NCBI GenBank assembly: GCA_949358305.1
Contig: OX442320.1
Coordinates: 8,324,259 to 8,388,258 of the forward strand
Length of the DNA stretch: 64,000 bases
Direction of reading: 5' to 3'
Origin: Strigamia acuminata
Lineage: Eukaryota; Arthropoda; Chilopoda; Geophilomorpha; Linotaeniidae
Part shown: positions 56,001-62,654 of the stretch, one piece after another
Layout of the letters: each line of letters begins with the position of its first letter
How positions within the stretch are numbered: position 1 is the first letter of the stretch
Notes under the pieces: model-generated
The model's database searches: none
Told to the model about the DNA's origin: nothing
Seen by the model: only the letters and a program-made list of their open reading frames with translations
Program-made: the position numbers and the translations under genes

Positions 56001-59000
56001 CCAAAGTAATCCGGTGTAATTCCATCGTTACTTTAAAGGAAAATTCCATTTATGTTTTTATGTTTCTTTATTTTTAAATATTTTATGTTTTATGTTATTC
56101 GTTTTACGTTTCTTATTTGTTCATTTCAAAATTGACTAAGTCCATTTCCAGTGAGGACAAAATTGCCCACTAGAGTGTGACACTTTTAACTGCATTTTCA
56201 AAACACCACGTGTTTAGATTATTTATTTTCCCAATTTATTATTTCTATTTAGTTATATGTACCTATGTGTGTCTAGATTTGCATATGCTAAACTTTCTCA
56301 TTGAAGATCAATGTTAAAATTGACTATTCCTTCTAGAACATTCATTTACAATCTTTCGTTAACTTCCAATTCTTCACACTAGAGTACGTCGTTCTATTAA
56401 AACAGTTACGACTATAGTCTCTAACACCCACACCTTATACCCATATGCTCATATGACACCTGTGTGAGAAAGTTCTCGAAGCGTTTGACACTTGTGCATT
56501 CTTCTCCTATGGATTAACTTCATGTGTTGATTTTCGTGTGTTGTGTTGTGTGCGCGTTCATAATTTGCGCAATTCTAATTGTAAGTAACGTTTGTGATAT
56601 GTTCATTGTTTCAATTTGTGTATATAACCCCAATGATTGAAATCAATTAGGCACAATTACATCTAGTTGAGACAACATGGCCGACAAACATGTGTGTCGT
56701 TGCAAGGAGGATTTTCCGGGCGAACCCTACCCGAAGAACTTTGCCGAACCGCCGCTCCACGCAGTCGGGCCGCCCAAATTTCCATGCTGGCATCCAAATG
56801 ACCCCCGTGAACACAGCTATCCTAACTTCGAGATATGCCCGGTTTGTTCCGGATACGGGTACGAACTGGTTGTTTCAGGCGTGGATAAAACTTGCCGAGC
56901 GTGTGACGGGCGGGGTGATCTTCGACGCGGATTTCATCGTGTGTGGATGCGCCAGATTTATGGCTGGTGCCTGTTTCGTCGTGTGCAGGACAAAGTTTAC
57001 CTAATCGGGGTGGAGTTTCCACAATTTCGGCCACCAAACGGTACACCAGCCATGGTGCAAAGATTCCGCGCCGGTCATTTTAAATATTGGCATCGACTCC
57101 AGCGAGAGGCAAGGCAGGCGAGAATCGTGCCTAGGAGTTGGATTTACCCGACAGCCGAGTTAATGCGCGTTACGTTTGCGCAAGTGCCAAATTTGCTCGC
57201 CGACGAAATCGCCGGTTTGGACCCGATGGACCAGGAGCAGCGGGAAGTGGACGAAGCGCAACCGACGTTGCCCCAATTCTTCCACAGCTTTCCTGGGACC
57301 GATGCGAGTCTTCAAGAGCAAATCAGCATTGCATTGGAATCGCTGGGAGACCTTGCCACTATCGACGACAACTCTGATACCGCGCTGCCATATTTTTACC
57401 AACGCAGGCCACCATGCTCGATAAATCGAAATCCAAATCGAGAGCAACAATTAGCCATCAAGGTGCGCAACACTTTGGCAACCTCGTCATCGGCGCTCCC
57501 GCACGACCCAACTCGCGACACGGAGGCGGAACAATTCGTGCCCAGACCTTCGGCCGAGACGGTTGCCAAAGCAGCCGAAAAGATGGCGACGCTCACCATT
57601 ACCACCAAGGAGGACACCGAAAGTTTGTACTCAAATTCCACTGTGTCTAACGTTGAATTCTCCACTCCACCAACAGAAATGGCGCTACGACCAGTGCCAC
57701 AACTGCAATTCATCCCTGAATCACCAGTGTTAGCGGACGATTCTGCGCAAGAAACATTGCGCAAAGAGAACATGGACAATTCTCAACAATCTATCTCAGC
57801 CGCTAGACCTACAGAATTTGACGTGCAATCCACCATGAGCGTGACCCCGTCGATTCTGGACATCACCAACGAAATTCGCGGTAGTGTTCCCACCGCTAAA
57901 ATAAGTGATGTGCGCAGACTGGAACGAAAGATGATTGACATTCGCGACATCGACATTCCGTCTGCCAAAACTAACTTTTCTCGGCCACGCGGACCGCCAT
58001 TGAGTGCTAGACTGACACCAGCCGTAAACGCGCCGTCATCAGCGTCGACGCCGAGTTTACAAATTAACCCTGATATTGACAACTTAAATATTAATTTATC
58101 TGCCGATCTTTTTCCAGCTTCGACCGTCTCTGCTGCTTCGGCCGATGTATTTTCACAAACGTACACGATCTCGCCAATTGCACCAGCAACCGAAGTTCCA
58201 GCGTGTCAGCAGGCGAAACCTTCAAAAGTTCCAACTTTGCCAGTGACGCCGATTACTTATGCGCAATTTCCAGGGCGCAATGTAACTACGACAACGACGT
58301 CCAGCGCCAACTTTAACATGTCAACCACCACGGCTGCCACCGCCAAGATTCCCGTAACCTCGACTAGCGTTTCGAGCACATCATCTTACCGGTCCCGACT
58401 CGATTGCGCAATTCCAAACATCGGAACTGGACTCTCGTTTAAAAAAGTCGCTTCTCGTTGCGATTTGGCTTTCGATAAGTATGGAGTAACCCAAAAACCC
58501 GCCAACTCATTCGAAGTCATTGAAGAATTTCTACGAAAATACGAGGTTCAGATCTCCATTGAGGGACCCGGAGTGTCTCAAACTCGTTTCCAAATTCCAT
58601 GGAAGGCCTGGAATGCGCTTATCACCTTCATGATGGTGGAGGATTTCAGTATTTACCAGGGAGACTTCCGCATAACCCAGAAAGAGATGATGGACAGGCG
58701 GCCCCACATCGCGCGCCAAGTTGCAAAACGAATGTCCGAATGTGGCACGTACGATTCCGAGACAGCAATCGAGATGCTCGTGTGGATTTTGCATCGTGAG
58801 ATCTCCGTCCATCTCTACAAAGTCCAGGACACCAGGGACTACCACAACATGATGGAGGAGAAGAGACGCCAAGAACGAGACGCGGAACACGAGTTAGAAA
58901 AAGCTCGAGTTGCCGAAGCCCACCGCCAAGCAGACGAACGTGAAGCTCGTGAGCAAGCGGAAAAAGAGGAAGAAAAGAGACGGTCGGACGAATTGCGCCT

Positions 59001-62000
59001 TCAAGAATTGCGCAATCTGATGACAGATTCAGGATTTTACCCGATGACCGCACCATCTATCCCACCGGCCCAAGGATCACAAATTTGGGATGACACGCCT
59101 CCTCGCATCACCTTGGAACTGCTCCCCAGTTTGTTGCCACCAGCTGCGGTCGAGTGTAATTTCGCAAATGCCAATGGACCATGTCTCCAGTTTGGGATGT
59201 CTGCTGCATCGGTCCGCCAACTTTTTCAATCCCTTGCGTCAGCCGACCTCCGTATGCGACCAGAAGAGGCCAAACCCCTCCTCCATTCCCTGTATCTCCG
59301 ATACGGGGAACTCTTTTTAGATCACTGCAAAAATGAAATTAACAGGCAAGGTGCCACAAACTACCGGGACGCAATGAGAGTTGTGGTTAACGTGGCTCTC
59401 AACATGATCAAATCATTTCGGATGCCGGCCCCGTGTAGAACCTTGTCAGGTAATCCTTAATAAACAATAACAATTTCTTCAAATTAGATATTCTACGGTG
59501 ATAACAACATCACTCGGAAAACCGTAGGACCACCTATTTTGCGCCACCATTCTCTTTGCGCAATTAAACCAACAAATCACCACCAACAGTGTCTTTCATC
59601 ATTTCTGCTCATCAGACGGTATAGGAATATTTCCTTACAGCGCCCGTGTAAAATTTCTCATCTGAGTTACGGAACTGGTCTTATTCTCATCCTCACATAT
59701 GAGCCGGAAATTAAAAGTATTTCATCTCAGCTATTCGTTCAAGTGCCCCGAGAACAACTCCTTATAGCGCCCGCCTAAAATTTCTCTACGGAGTTGCGGA
59801 ACTGGTTTTGTTTCTCGCCACCATGATGGATGCGAGTGAAATATTTCATCATAAAAATTCATCTTACACGTCCTAGAGCATCAATTTCTTATAGCGCCCT
59901 CCTAAAATTTCTCTACGGAGTTGAGGAACTGATTTTGTGTTCTAGCCGTTGTATTTGTGTTTCTCATCATCATCATTTTGTGTTAAGTGTTTTTCAACAA
60001 GTGTAGTATTCCACGGACTGCTGGAAACATTTATTGCGCAAATTTATCTGATCTTCATCACCGCTGGATAAGTGCTCCAAAAGTGAAGTGTTAATTTTAT
60101 TATGTTTATTTTTAAATACTTTAGCATGAACAGTTAGCCGAACAATTACGAGACTTTTATTTGCTATAGTGTTTTCTCCATTATTATTGTTTCCATTATT
60201 ATAATTTAATTATATTGTGATATTTTTGAATTTAAATCCTGACTTATTCCAGAAATTATTCTGATTTTTAGAATTCCTCAAAATTGAGATGATTAAGTTT
60301 AATTTTAGTTTGTATTATTTGAATTACTGGAATAGGTCATGATAATGATAATTATTTGTGATACTCTTAATGGTGATATATTAGTGTGATTTCTTCAAAT
60401 TTAGTATTTATTCAATTCTCATAATACCTAATATTTCTAACTGTGATAATTTTCCCGTGGCAACCGGTCCGGTTGTGCATGAGGATACCTTCATCCCCAT
60501 TTTTATTATTTCCCTTTAATGATTCCAAATAGTGTCATATTTATATTTTTTGTTTATCGCGCCAACATTGCGCAAATTTTCATATTTTATGTTTATTTCT
60601 CCTATCATTCCTTATATACCTACCTGATGTTAAGTCTACATACATGTATGGTATCCCTTACCTTGTTTTGTTTTGCGCATTCATTTGCGCCATTTTCCTA
60701 AAAAAAAGGTATCCAATCCGAATAAAACCCCCTGTTCGTAAGATAAACTCTCTTGTGACGTTCTTTATTTGTATTATTTTTCGTGTTTAAAATTTATCCG
60801 CGTAGAAATTTATTGCTTCGTTTTACAAAGCAAATGGGTAAAATATTTTTATTGTGATGACTTAAATTGAAAGTGTATAGCCTCAAGTCCGTCCTATCCT
60901 AAAAAATTTAGTCCATGTCCTCCCGTGAGTGTTGCGTGTTTAGTTAGTCTTGTCTTCGTCCTTCAAAATTGTTTAATCTTTATTCGATGAGTTTTATACG
61001 ATTTATTTAAAAAGTTTGTTTATTTTTTGATTTATAATTTTCATTTACAAGTCGGTCGGTAGATTTATTCTCAAGCTTCCTGATGAGTTAATTTTTGTTA
61101 TTATTATTATCTGGTGACGACCCCTAAATTCTCATAATCATCATATTTAGTCAAGATCTTATTTAATCAAGAGTATGTTAGTCTAGACATTTGTTTCACA
61201 TATTTAACCAAGATTGTATTTATTGTTGTATTGTTTTGAGTGAGTCTCTCTCTCTTTGCCTTTATTTCAACAACTATAATAAAGGTTTAAGGGGAGGGGG
61301 ATGTCACGGGCACGTCTACCCGCCTATTTTTATTTTAGAATAACCCAATCTTATTTCTTATAATATTTTCTTGTTTCTCTCACTCGTGATGATTCATCTC
61401 GCTTACTCATCTTCAGTTAATGAATGCGCAATCTGGATGATGCGCATATCATTATTTCTACAATTGAACTCTTATTTTCACCTTTCCACCCCCTTCTCTA
61501 ATTGATCTGACCAGTCACATGACTGAGTCTTCTTCTTTCCAATCATCCTAAGTTTAATCACTTCTTCTTATGCTCTCTACTGGATAACACCATTCTCCTT
61601 TAGTAACATTTAGATTTAGTCCTCTATTATTTGCGCCTTCAATAAGCGCTCCTACATCTAACCCTATTGCGCTATTTTCCAAGCCGACATCTTTTATATT
61701 ATCACTGCCCGATGATATCCCCTTCCCACTTTAGGTTTATATCATCGTGCTTCCATTCTTTTATGCCTACAAACACCCGTCGTAAGCAAGGAACTGTCCA
61801 ATATAAATTATGTTAGTCAAACGCGAGTATTAGGTTTCCTGAGTTTCTGGATGTCCACATTTGAAGGAAACAACGTTTAGGGAAATCTACGAACTTTGCC
61901 CATTACTATTGCGCGAATTAGTTTTTGCGCGATATTGTTTAGAATTAATTATACCAACAGAATTAATCGTGACAATTAATTGATTCATTTGATTTGATTT

Positions 62001-62654
62001 GACTTGATTACAGTTTTACCGCATAAATACACCAGTACGAAAATGCATGCCGTTAAACGATTTTTATATTTGCAAAAAGCAATGCTACCGTCAAAAACTG
62101 AATGAAAAATTAACATGCCGGTATATATTTGAACTTCTTTCAAAATTTTTTTTTTAAAGTTTTAGATATATTTAATAGTGGTAAAAGAGCACACACTTCA
62201 CTTTAAAAATAAATTAAGTGCACGTTTATCCCAATAACAGACAGACACAACTAACAGGAATTTCTCTCTTTCCAGTTTACCGTATATGGATCAAGTGCAA
62301 TATCCCATGTGCAACACATCTCGATCGGCAAAAACAACTCATTCTATTTACAAAAAGGCATTTCTGTACACAAATGTAAAAGATGAATGTCAATGTCACA
62401 TTCCCTGTCAAGAATCCAAGTACTCTAGCATTCCATACCATGTAAAATATGGCATTCCTGGAATTAGTATAACTTCCCACTTTTACGAAACAAACAAAAT
62501 TCAAATCTTTGTTGACCGGCTCGAATACGACATTATCTCATTCATATGTGACATTGGAAACATTTTAAGTTTATCATTGGGCCTATCAATATTAAGTGTG
62601 GCAAGAAAAGTAGAAAAAATGGTTTTTCAACATCAGAACAAACCAAAAAAATAA
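35071..62654 (+). CDS. Tandem (two-subunit) DEG/ENaC channel gene, about 776 aa, split by Gypsy
   Basis: Exons: 35071-35532, 35615-35690, 35800-35882, 36095-36181, 36542-36645, 36810-37629, 37694-37754, 37823-37869, 38444-38548, 62014-62120, 62276-62654 (2331 nt, phases consistent). Unit 1 has TM1 (FAWSLLLTSCLALCCYQTG), FPALKIC, a Cys-rich block (FLNTSSNPC) and TM2 with filter GMS. Exon 36810-37629 then reads with no stop through a linker of about 60 aa into TM1 of unit 2 (VVSLGCISLFLVMIYF), FPNITAC. Unit 2 continues with INTTSGMCT, FYRINTPVRKC and TM2 with filter GLS, then the stop. Homologous introns interrupt both units at equivalent places. Exon 38444-38548 has a weak acceptor; the rest are canonical. 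The 23.4 kb Gypsy lies in the intron after it. Confidence 0.75.
37870..38443. other. Intron of the tandem DEG/ENaC gene
   Basis: No coding exon is visible between 37870 and 38443 except a possible 20-nt start after the strong acceptor CTTTTTTCTAG at 38281-38292, whose frame stops after 13 codons. The minus-strand short frames are not supported. Confidence 0.35.
38567..39239 (+). repeat. Gypsy 5' LTR
   Basis: 673 bp, TGTCACGGGCACG to AATCGTGACA, same as 61302-61974. It contains about six TGCGC/GCGCA words. Confidence 0.95.
39243..39260 (+). promoter_or_regulatory. Gypsy primer-binding site
   Basis: TGGCGAGCCTGACAGGAT starts 3 bp after the LTR. A TGG start is as expected for a tRNA 3' CCA primer. 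I cannot assign the tRNA with confidence. Confidence 0.6.
39342..41249 (+). CDS. Gypsy Gag (635 aa)
   Basis: The ATG at 39342 lies 100 nt after the LTR. A Thr/Pro-rich N-terminal half is followed by a retrotransposon Gag core (WWLALKPKPKTWIEFEILFR, then a helix-rich segment with KQRSGESTMTFLSEI). A Ser/Glu tract and a C-terminal CPVC pair follow; no CCHC knuckle is present. The pol frame overlaps the end of this ORF in the -1 frame (open from 41180), so frameshifting is the likely way Pol is made. I saw no perfect X-XXY-YYZ heptamer in the overlap; GGAAAAC at 41195 is the nearest word. Confidence 0.88.
   Translation: MSNELGNGEENPAVRDPFDLDELASSLDWQRYERLRRTRAEQSELLITIANSMPSTFRDNMSAQIPGVNISAPTTVATSTPAYQLVPPAFFTPGTSGISMNPTILHSEALLMCDIRNQFFVQAQGLLKEMRSIYQQGTSPPHPTTPPSEDGGSSHGSIRVKGNSAPLGNELSTEVPHCGGASHQQQFAPTTITAQPTFTTTTPPVMTQATTFTQCPSVASQIMDSTKANQQVMNSLLCAKINNPGHPSGVRAQLSLPSIRVRREDSSRGYNNNKEKLPRFDPEKATLDSVNLFLAQLFAHMYSTRMPEEEYLKVNIIQATRNKAQRWWLALKPKPKTWIEFEILFRKAFSMNSAAANVKIANRKQRSGESTMTFLSEIIYYLEIAGYTDPGLQWEKAQNMLLSDVVQLLRTMHVKTIDEAIQIGNDVDNRLLLDSHRKTEYKHLGLVDQFAPLSEVNPSSPTVLKSVDKSRGEAESKTSTSHDAKRFTRYRKQQLMLELAALEARPEQPSPPQEPSSSSSSESESEVETKKSSVAGAAQKVNISVNSTTIAPPADLPKDHVCSTSVVTFAPSPKPPTSVKFPEKGAAWRKTRKDWWYMIDNTTWRPICPVCYKVFERQENSDGLKFPRPAEPGRK
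41180..43001 (+). pseudogene. Gypsy Pol segment 1: protease and start of reverse transcriptase
   Basis: In the -1 frame relative to gag. The aspartic protease LLDSGAQTCIM lies near 41780-41815 with a GRDF(N) block downstream (42005). A basic linker follows, then RT N-terminal motifs (KPDFRPIHVPVRPVNP, GIIRRSQSDCAVAPVVVPKK, MDFRPIN). The frame is cut at FRPIN by Copia-4, with duplicated TAATG (42997-43001 and 50141-50145), and the protein continues at 50146. The ORF that appears to end at 43006 merely runs into the Copia LTR. Confidence 0.88.
43002..43550 (-). repeat. Copia-4 3' LTR
   Basis: 549 bp. On minus it starts TGTTGGTCTGCTGACC and ends CTCCTCTGCTACA; identical to 49592-50140. Confidence 0.95.
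43551..43564 (-). promoter_or_regulatory. Copia-4 polypurine tract
   Basis: On minus, GAAGGGGGGATT abuts the 3' LTR start. Confidence 0.85.
43756..48690 (-). CDS. Copia-4 Gag-Pol polyprotein with MBD-like domain (1644 aa)
   Basis: The start is the ATG at 48688-48690 (MQKVGDPTSG); the in-frame TTG further upstream is unlikely. Order: Gag (VGNYDSWQRSMKMLL); CCHC CFNCQELGHYANKC near residue 232; protease near 340 with WIVDCGATDHV; integrase zinc finger WHSRLGHLH ... CNDCRIAK; core D-D-E (MDVWGPAE, SDRGGEF, NGTAERINRT); an acidic, Ser/Pro-rich linker; MBD-like segment at about 1063-1117; RT with VYVDDIV; RNase H from YTDASW to the C-terminus. The protease has D-C-G in place of D-[ST]-G, an unusual residue, but the rest looks intact. 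Single ORF, no frameshift. Confidence 0.95.
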   Translation of the reverse strand: MQKVGDPTSGKVPVLAVGNYDSWQRSMKMLLKAEGLWHHVTEDGEIDYLKTASEKEKVKFQRKKDKALGLIYCFVSEAKKSALDNCDTPKESWDKLAQIYAPSSRARQAAMRWEFLELSLKPNEEMADFIGRVDYHVSQLKAVKEEVSDIHHAYQYLRRLPPEYSQVSFAIYHWPDDKFKPKEVAEQLLSEYMRLKSMRTDNFQQSSAHASNTDQSRQRNPSRPPRDISTVRCFNCQELGHYANKCPHQKRDGQSRPAAQVQRSSRSKSRRRNKNSAKQDDSKPRGSSRPRRDANFFVNCPQVIERPIAHFMQSNEWIVDCGATDHVSHIQSWFTNFEHITPFDIELGQGKSKVTGRGNVRLQTSIDNCDCFVTLHNVLFAPNFEANLVSVSKIDRNKFHIHIFNGEINVYQTDIRSSVLRAKEKGGLYYVDGLCATPTISTTVSTSHQPAPTVPVKTLVTSEVDFEPIPKPKQKSKNKTEFMTDFRIELSPSNVVNQIPTPTPTNPLPNPNPPQVQLPSPVPSYADVSQSIPTSPAAKNPSPPKKETVANPTAKKDATGLWHSRLGHLHTNAMRLLAANDQVYGMEPAEVRQDLACNDCRIAKSIRASHKPDPNPITTKALDLLHMDVWGPAETTSIGGARFVFTIIDDATRYCWITPIAQKSQVFGVFKDFVARIERVANTRVKAIRSDRGGEFMSNEFLNYLREKGIEGQRTNPNSPAMNGTAERINRTMADNVRSILSETKLPNDLWAEIAVTFAYIKNRSPHSRLNNQIPYILWRQRALSLRHLRKIGSKCWVHFTTPGRKKLQMRAWEGYIVGYAVGTRGYRIWNPLDDKITESTHVRIDEKQSYRRTLRNGNGNGNLRQYIPYSNVDHSPNVQDIPQSTVTFDENIQYLDWPKGSDSDHEYSSSDEESEMPPLEESSSSAASAQFQTPERQFQEACALRLPSSDSNLGDDTDRDIDDIDEVSLVPISNYTSPHMSPQTSPQTSPPLSPPSSPSRFVTTRRRAGTSVLQHTIPVFDAAPMSPAPLQGTEGTEVAPTSAHRTAFMWRYVGGDSHCARWRREEHLRKVQRPGKIDTDVYYFPEPDVRLRSRGDIEKYCQFNHLEYNPELFFFGSIEYTTPSIPARHAAHLCRTEPASFAEIPKFHDAPKWREAIDEELGTFKEREVYVEVPKPPDTTILGCKWIFKLKSDATGKVTRYRARLVAQGFRQTLGVDYDEVFSPVVNFVLIRMFFCLLVILRGWKDAHLDVKCAYLYGELEHKVYMRIPAGATCTHPNNVWLLIKSLYGLHQSGRQWFEKLDETLRALGFRRLPGCNCVYSFGTSALMLVYVDDIVLFYANDTVLDRLIVLISTKFQIVNLGPITKLLGVEFIREAGKTFISQRMYISKIVKKFGTVANNLVKVPVTPGTTLTRGPTENLIDFPYRSLIGSLLFLASRTRPDILFSVIYLSQFNTCYTQAHIKALLQVLQYVSNTIDYCIELSGCGSGQLWGYTDASWASDTATSLSFGGFICYIGQTPIGWTCRKQTTVACSTMEAEFLALVDAVKEFYWLRHVYSECPMLDPISRPVIYSDALAAIQFTANDIENSKTKHIRVKFHWLREWYTAGQFELRKVPGDLNVADIFTKWLGSEKLRSLISRIFRP
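45340..45504 (-). other. Methyl-CpG-binding-domain-like segment in Copia-4 Pol
   Basis: Reads WRREEHLRKVQRPGKIDTDV, then YYFPEP, RLRSRGDIEKYC and YNPELFFFG. It aligns with the MBD pattern (R-K ... G-K ... D-V-Y-Y-F-x-P ... R-S-K ... L-F-x-F). Counterparts of MeCP2 R111, D121, Y123 and R133 are all present, so its contact residues are even better kept than in Copia-2. It sits in the same place, between integrase and RT. Confidence 0.72.
48691..49573 (-). other. Copia-4 leader (5' untranslated region)
   Basis: 883 nt between PBS and gag. The minus frame 48609-49577 overlapping it shows no gag motif; the conserved RNA element inside argues for a non-coding leader. Confidence 0.6.
48842..48951 (-). 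ncRNA. Two-hairpin leader RNA element, Copia-4 copy
   Basis: On minus, CCCCGATAG pairs with CTATCGGGG (48867-48951) around CCCGCGGCTCCAGG and GTCGAACGGA. The second hairpin is GATAACTTCAGAAGTTATC (48842-48860). The gag ATG lies about 150 nt downstream. The stems share no sequence with those of Copia-2 and Copia-3, but the layout and loop words do. Confidence 0.62.
49574..49589 (-). promoter_or_regulatory. Copia-4 primer-binding site, in a hairpin with the LTR end
   Basis: Minus strand TGGTAGCAGAGGATGG, exactly complementary to the 3' CCA end of vertebrate-type tRNA-iMet. The LTR ends CCTCTGCTACA, so CCTCTGCTAC-AATTG-GTAGCAGAGG forms a perfect 10-bp stem across the LTR/PBS border. Confidence 0.85.
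49592..50140 (-). repeat. Copia-4 5' LTR
   Basis: 549 bp, identical to 43002-43550, followed on the right by the target duplication TAATG. Confidence 0.95.
50146..52943 (+). pseudogene. Gypsy Pol segment 2: reverse transcriptase, RNase H, proline-rich linker, start of integrase
   Basis: The RT continues in frame after Copia-4 (YPLPDIDNIF, MPFGPINGPATLQ, VYIDDVIIF), then RNase H (LQTDASYSGLGSALMQ, TEIECLAAVWAV, VADALSR). A linker of about 430 residues rich in Pro, Ser and Thr follows, with two AT-hook-like motifs (KKRGRPRK at about 51659, KGRPRK at about 52150) and a repeated GIPSHILPP. The integrase N-terminal domain begins (IYLPLELRERYFRAMH) and is broken just after the first zinc-binding His. 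The stop at 52943 belongs to the insert, not to the gene. Confidence 0.85.
52944..54741. other. Unclassified insert in the Gypsy integrase zinc finger (about 1.9 kb with edges)
   Basis: The integrase frame is lost after RAMH (about 52911) and resumes at SPSQVGHMG (about 54815). The insert has no long ORF. It has internal direct repeats (CCACGAGTAGCA, TGCCAAAGCAGTC at about 53870-54000), palindromic GATACGGG/TCCGTATCC words near 53460-53495 and an AATAAACTG polyadenylation-like end at about 54727. I could not find a target duplication or clear LTR or TIR ends. Confidence 0.55.
54807..55956 (+). pseudogene. Gypsy Pol segment 3: integrase
   Basis: It resumes at the second zinc-binding His (VGHMGREKTLHRL), then CEACQRAK, giving the HHCC finger split by the insert. 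The core shows D (IYIDYYGKK), D (IISDNAPAF) and E (PQGNIAERLNQSLKN), then a GPY/F-like C-terminal region (EGVYIIHKLVGPNTVIL). There is no chromodomain. The stop at 55956 is natural. The catalytic residues are intact, but the protein is severed from the rest of Pol. Confidence 0.88.
55957..56676. other. Gypsy spacer between pol and ORF3
   Basis: Contains an A24-like tract at about 55977-56000, otherwise AT-rich non-coding. ATTAG just before ORF3 (56650) could serve as a splice acceptor for a subgenomic ORF3 mRNA, the way env is made in Gypsy-type elements; inference only. Confidence 0.45.
56677..59460 (+). CDS. Gypsy ORF3, 927 aa, with DnaJ-like CxxCxGxG pair and coiled coil
   Basis: The ATG at 56677 has good context (ACAACATGG). 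It lies where errantiviruses carry env, but there is no signal peptide, membrane segment or furin site. The N-terminus is Cys-rich with CPVCSGYG (C54, C57) and CRACDGRG (C73, C76), the spacing of one half of a DnaJ zinc-binding domain. It is followed by a Trp/Arg-rich segment (WMRQIYGWCLFRRV), a long Ser/Thr/Pro-rich middle, a folded segment at about 580-715, a charged coiled coil at about 725-782 (EEKRRQERDAEHELEKARVA onward) and a helical C-terminal domain. I recognise no whole-protein family; function unknown. The frame is fully open in an otherwise broken element. Confidence 0.82.
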   Translation: MADKHVCRCKEDFPGEPYPKNFAEPPLHAVGPPKFPCWHPNDPREHSYPNFEICPVCSGYGYELVVSGVDKTCRACDGRGDLRRGFHRVWMRQIYGWCLFRRVQDKVYLIGVEFPQFRPPNGTPAMVQRFRAGHFKYWHRLQREARQARIVPRSWIYPTAELMRVTFAQVPNLLADEIAGLDPMDQEQREVDEAQPTLPQFFHSFPGTDASLQEQISIALESLGDLATIDDNSDTALPYFYQRRPPCSINRNPNREQQLAIKVRNTLATSSSALPHDPTRDTEAEQFVPRPSAETVAKAAEKMATLTITTKEDTESLYSNSTVSNVEFSTPPTEMALRPVPQLQFIPESPVLADDSAQETLRKENMDNSQQSISAARPTEFDVQSTMSVTPSILDITNEIRGSVPTAKISDVRRLERKMIDIRDIDIPSAKTNFSRPRGPPLSARLTPAVNAPSSASTPSLQINPDIDNLNINLSADLFPASTVSAASADVFSQTYTISPIAPATEVPACQQAKPSKVPTLPVTPITYAQFPGRNVTTTTTSSANFNMSTTTAATAKIPVTSTSVSSTSSYRSRLDCAIPNIGTGLSFKKVASRCDLAFDKYGVTQKPANSFEVIEEFLRKYEVQISIEGPGVSQTRFQIPWKAWNALITFMMVEDFSIYQGDFRITQKEMMDRRPHIARQVAKRMSECGTYDSETAIEMLVWILHREISVHLYKVQDTRDYHNMMEEKRRQERDAEHELEKARVAEAHRQADEREAREQAEKEEEKRRSDELRLQELRNLMTDSGFYPMTAPSIPPAQGSQIWDDTPPRITLELLPSLLPPAAVECNFANANGPCLQFGMSAASVRQLFQSLASADLRMRPEEAKPLLHSLYLRYGELFLDHCKNEINRQGATNYRDAMRVVVNVALNMIKSFRMPAPCRTLSGNP
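59461..61289. other. Gypsy 3' untranslated region
   Basis: About 1.8 kb without a gene. 59610-59950 has three diverged copies of a roughly 110-bp repeat (CTTA(C/T)AGCGCCC ... AAATTTCTC). TTGCGC words remain frequent (about 59540, 60035, 60565, 60675). Confidence 0.5.
61284..61301 (+). promoter_or_regulatory. Gypsy polypurine tract
   Basis: The purine run AAGGGGAGGGGGA ends exactly at the 3' LTR. Confidence 0.85.
61302..61974 (+). repeat. Gypsy 3' LTR
   Basis: Matches 38567-39239 over 673 bp by eye; followed by the target duplication ATTA. Confidence 0.95.
62014..62654 (+). CDS. 3' exons of the tandem DEG/ENaC gene, beyond the Gypsy insertion
   Basis: Exon 62014-62120 encodes FYRINTPVRKC ... 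CKKQC ... LTC and ends in phase 2. Exon 62276-62654 encodes LPYMDQVQYPMCN, CQCHIPC, and TM2 (SFICDIGNILSLSLGLSILS), then a stop. These are the exact counterparts of exons 36542-36645 and the start of 36810-37629, with the same phase. If Gypsy blocks splicing, these exons are orphaned and unit 2 loses its pore-lining TM2. The Glu that usually follows the TM2 motif (LxxxE) is Ala-Arg here. Confidence 0.85.

Larger units (their letters stand above)
38567..61974 (+). mobile_element. Large Gypsy LTR retrotransposon (about 16 kb plus a nested Copia)
   Basis: Two 673-bp LTRs (no difference seen) begin TGTCACG and end CGTGACA. The 4-bp target duplication is ATTA (38563-38566 and 61975-61978). Internal order: PBS, gag, protease, reverse transcriptase, RNase H, integrase, a third 927-aa ORF, PPT. 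RT before integrase is the Gypsy order. Without Copia-4 it is about 16.3 kb, much longer than the usual 5-9 kb. It lies in an intron of the DEG/ENaC gene, same strand. Confidence 0.93.

Noticed and set aside
56677-59460. Gypsy ORF3 as an envelope gene
   Set aside because: No signal peptide, membrane helix, cleavage site or glycoprotein pattern.
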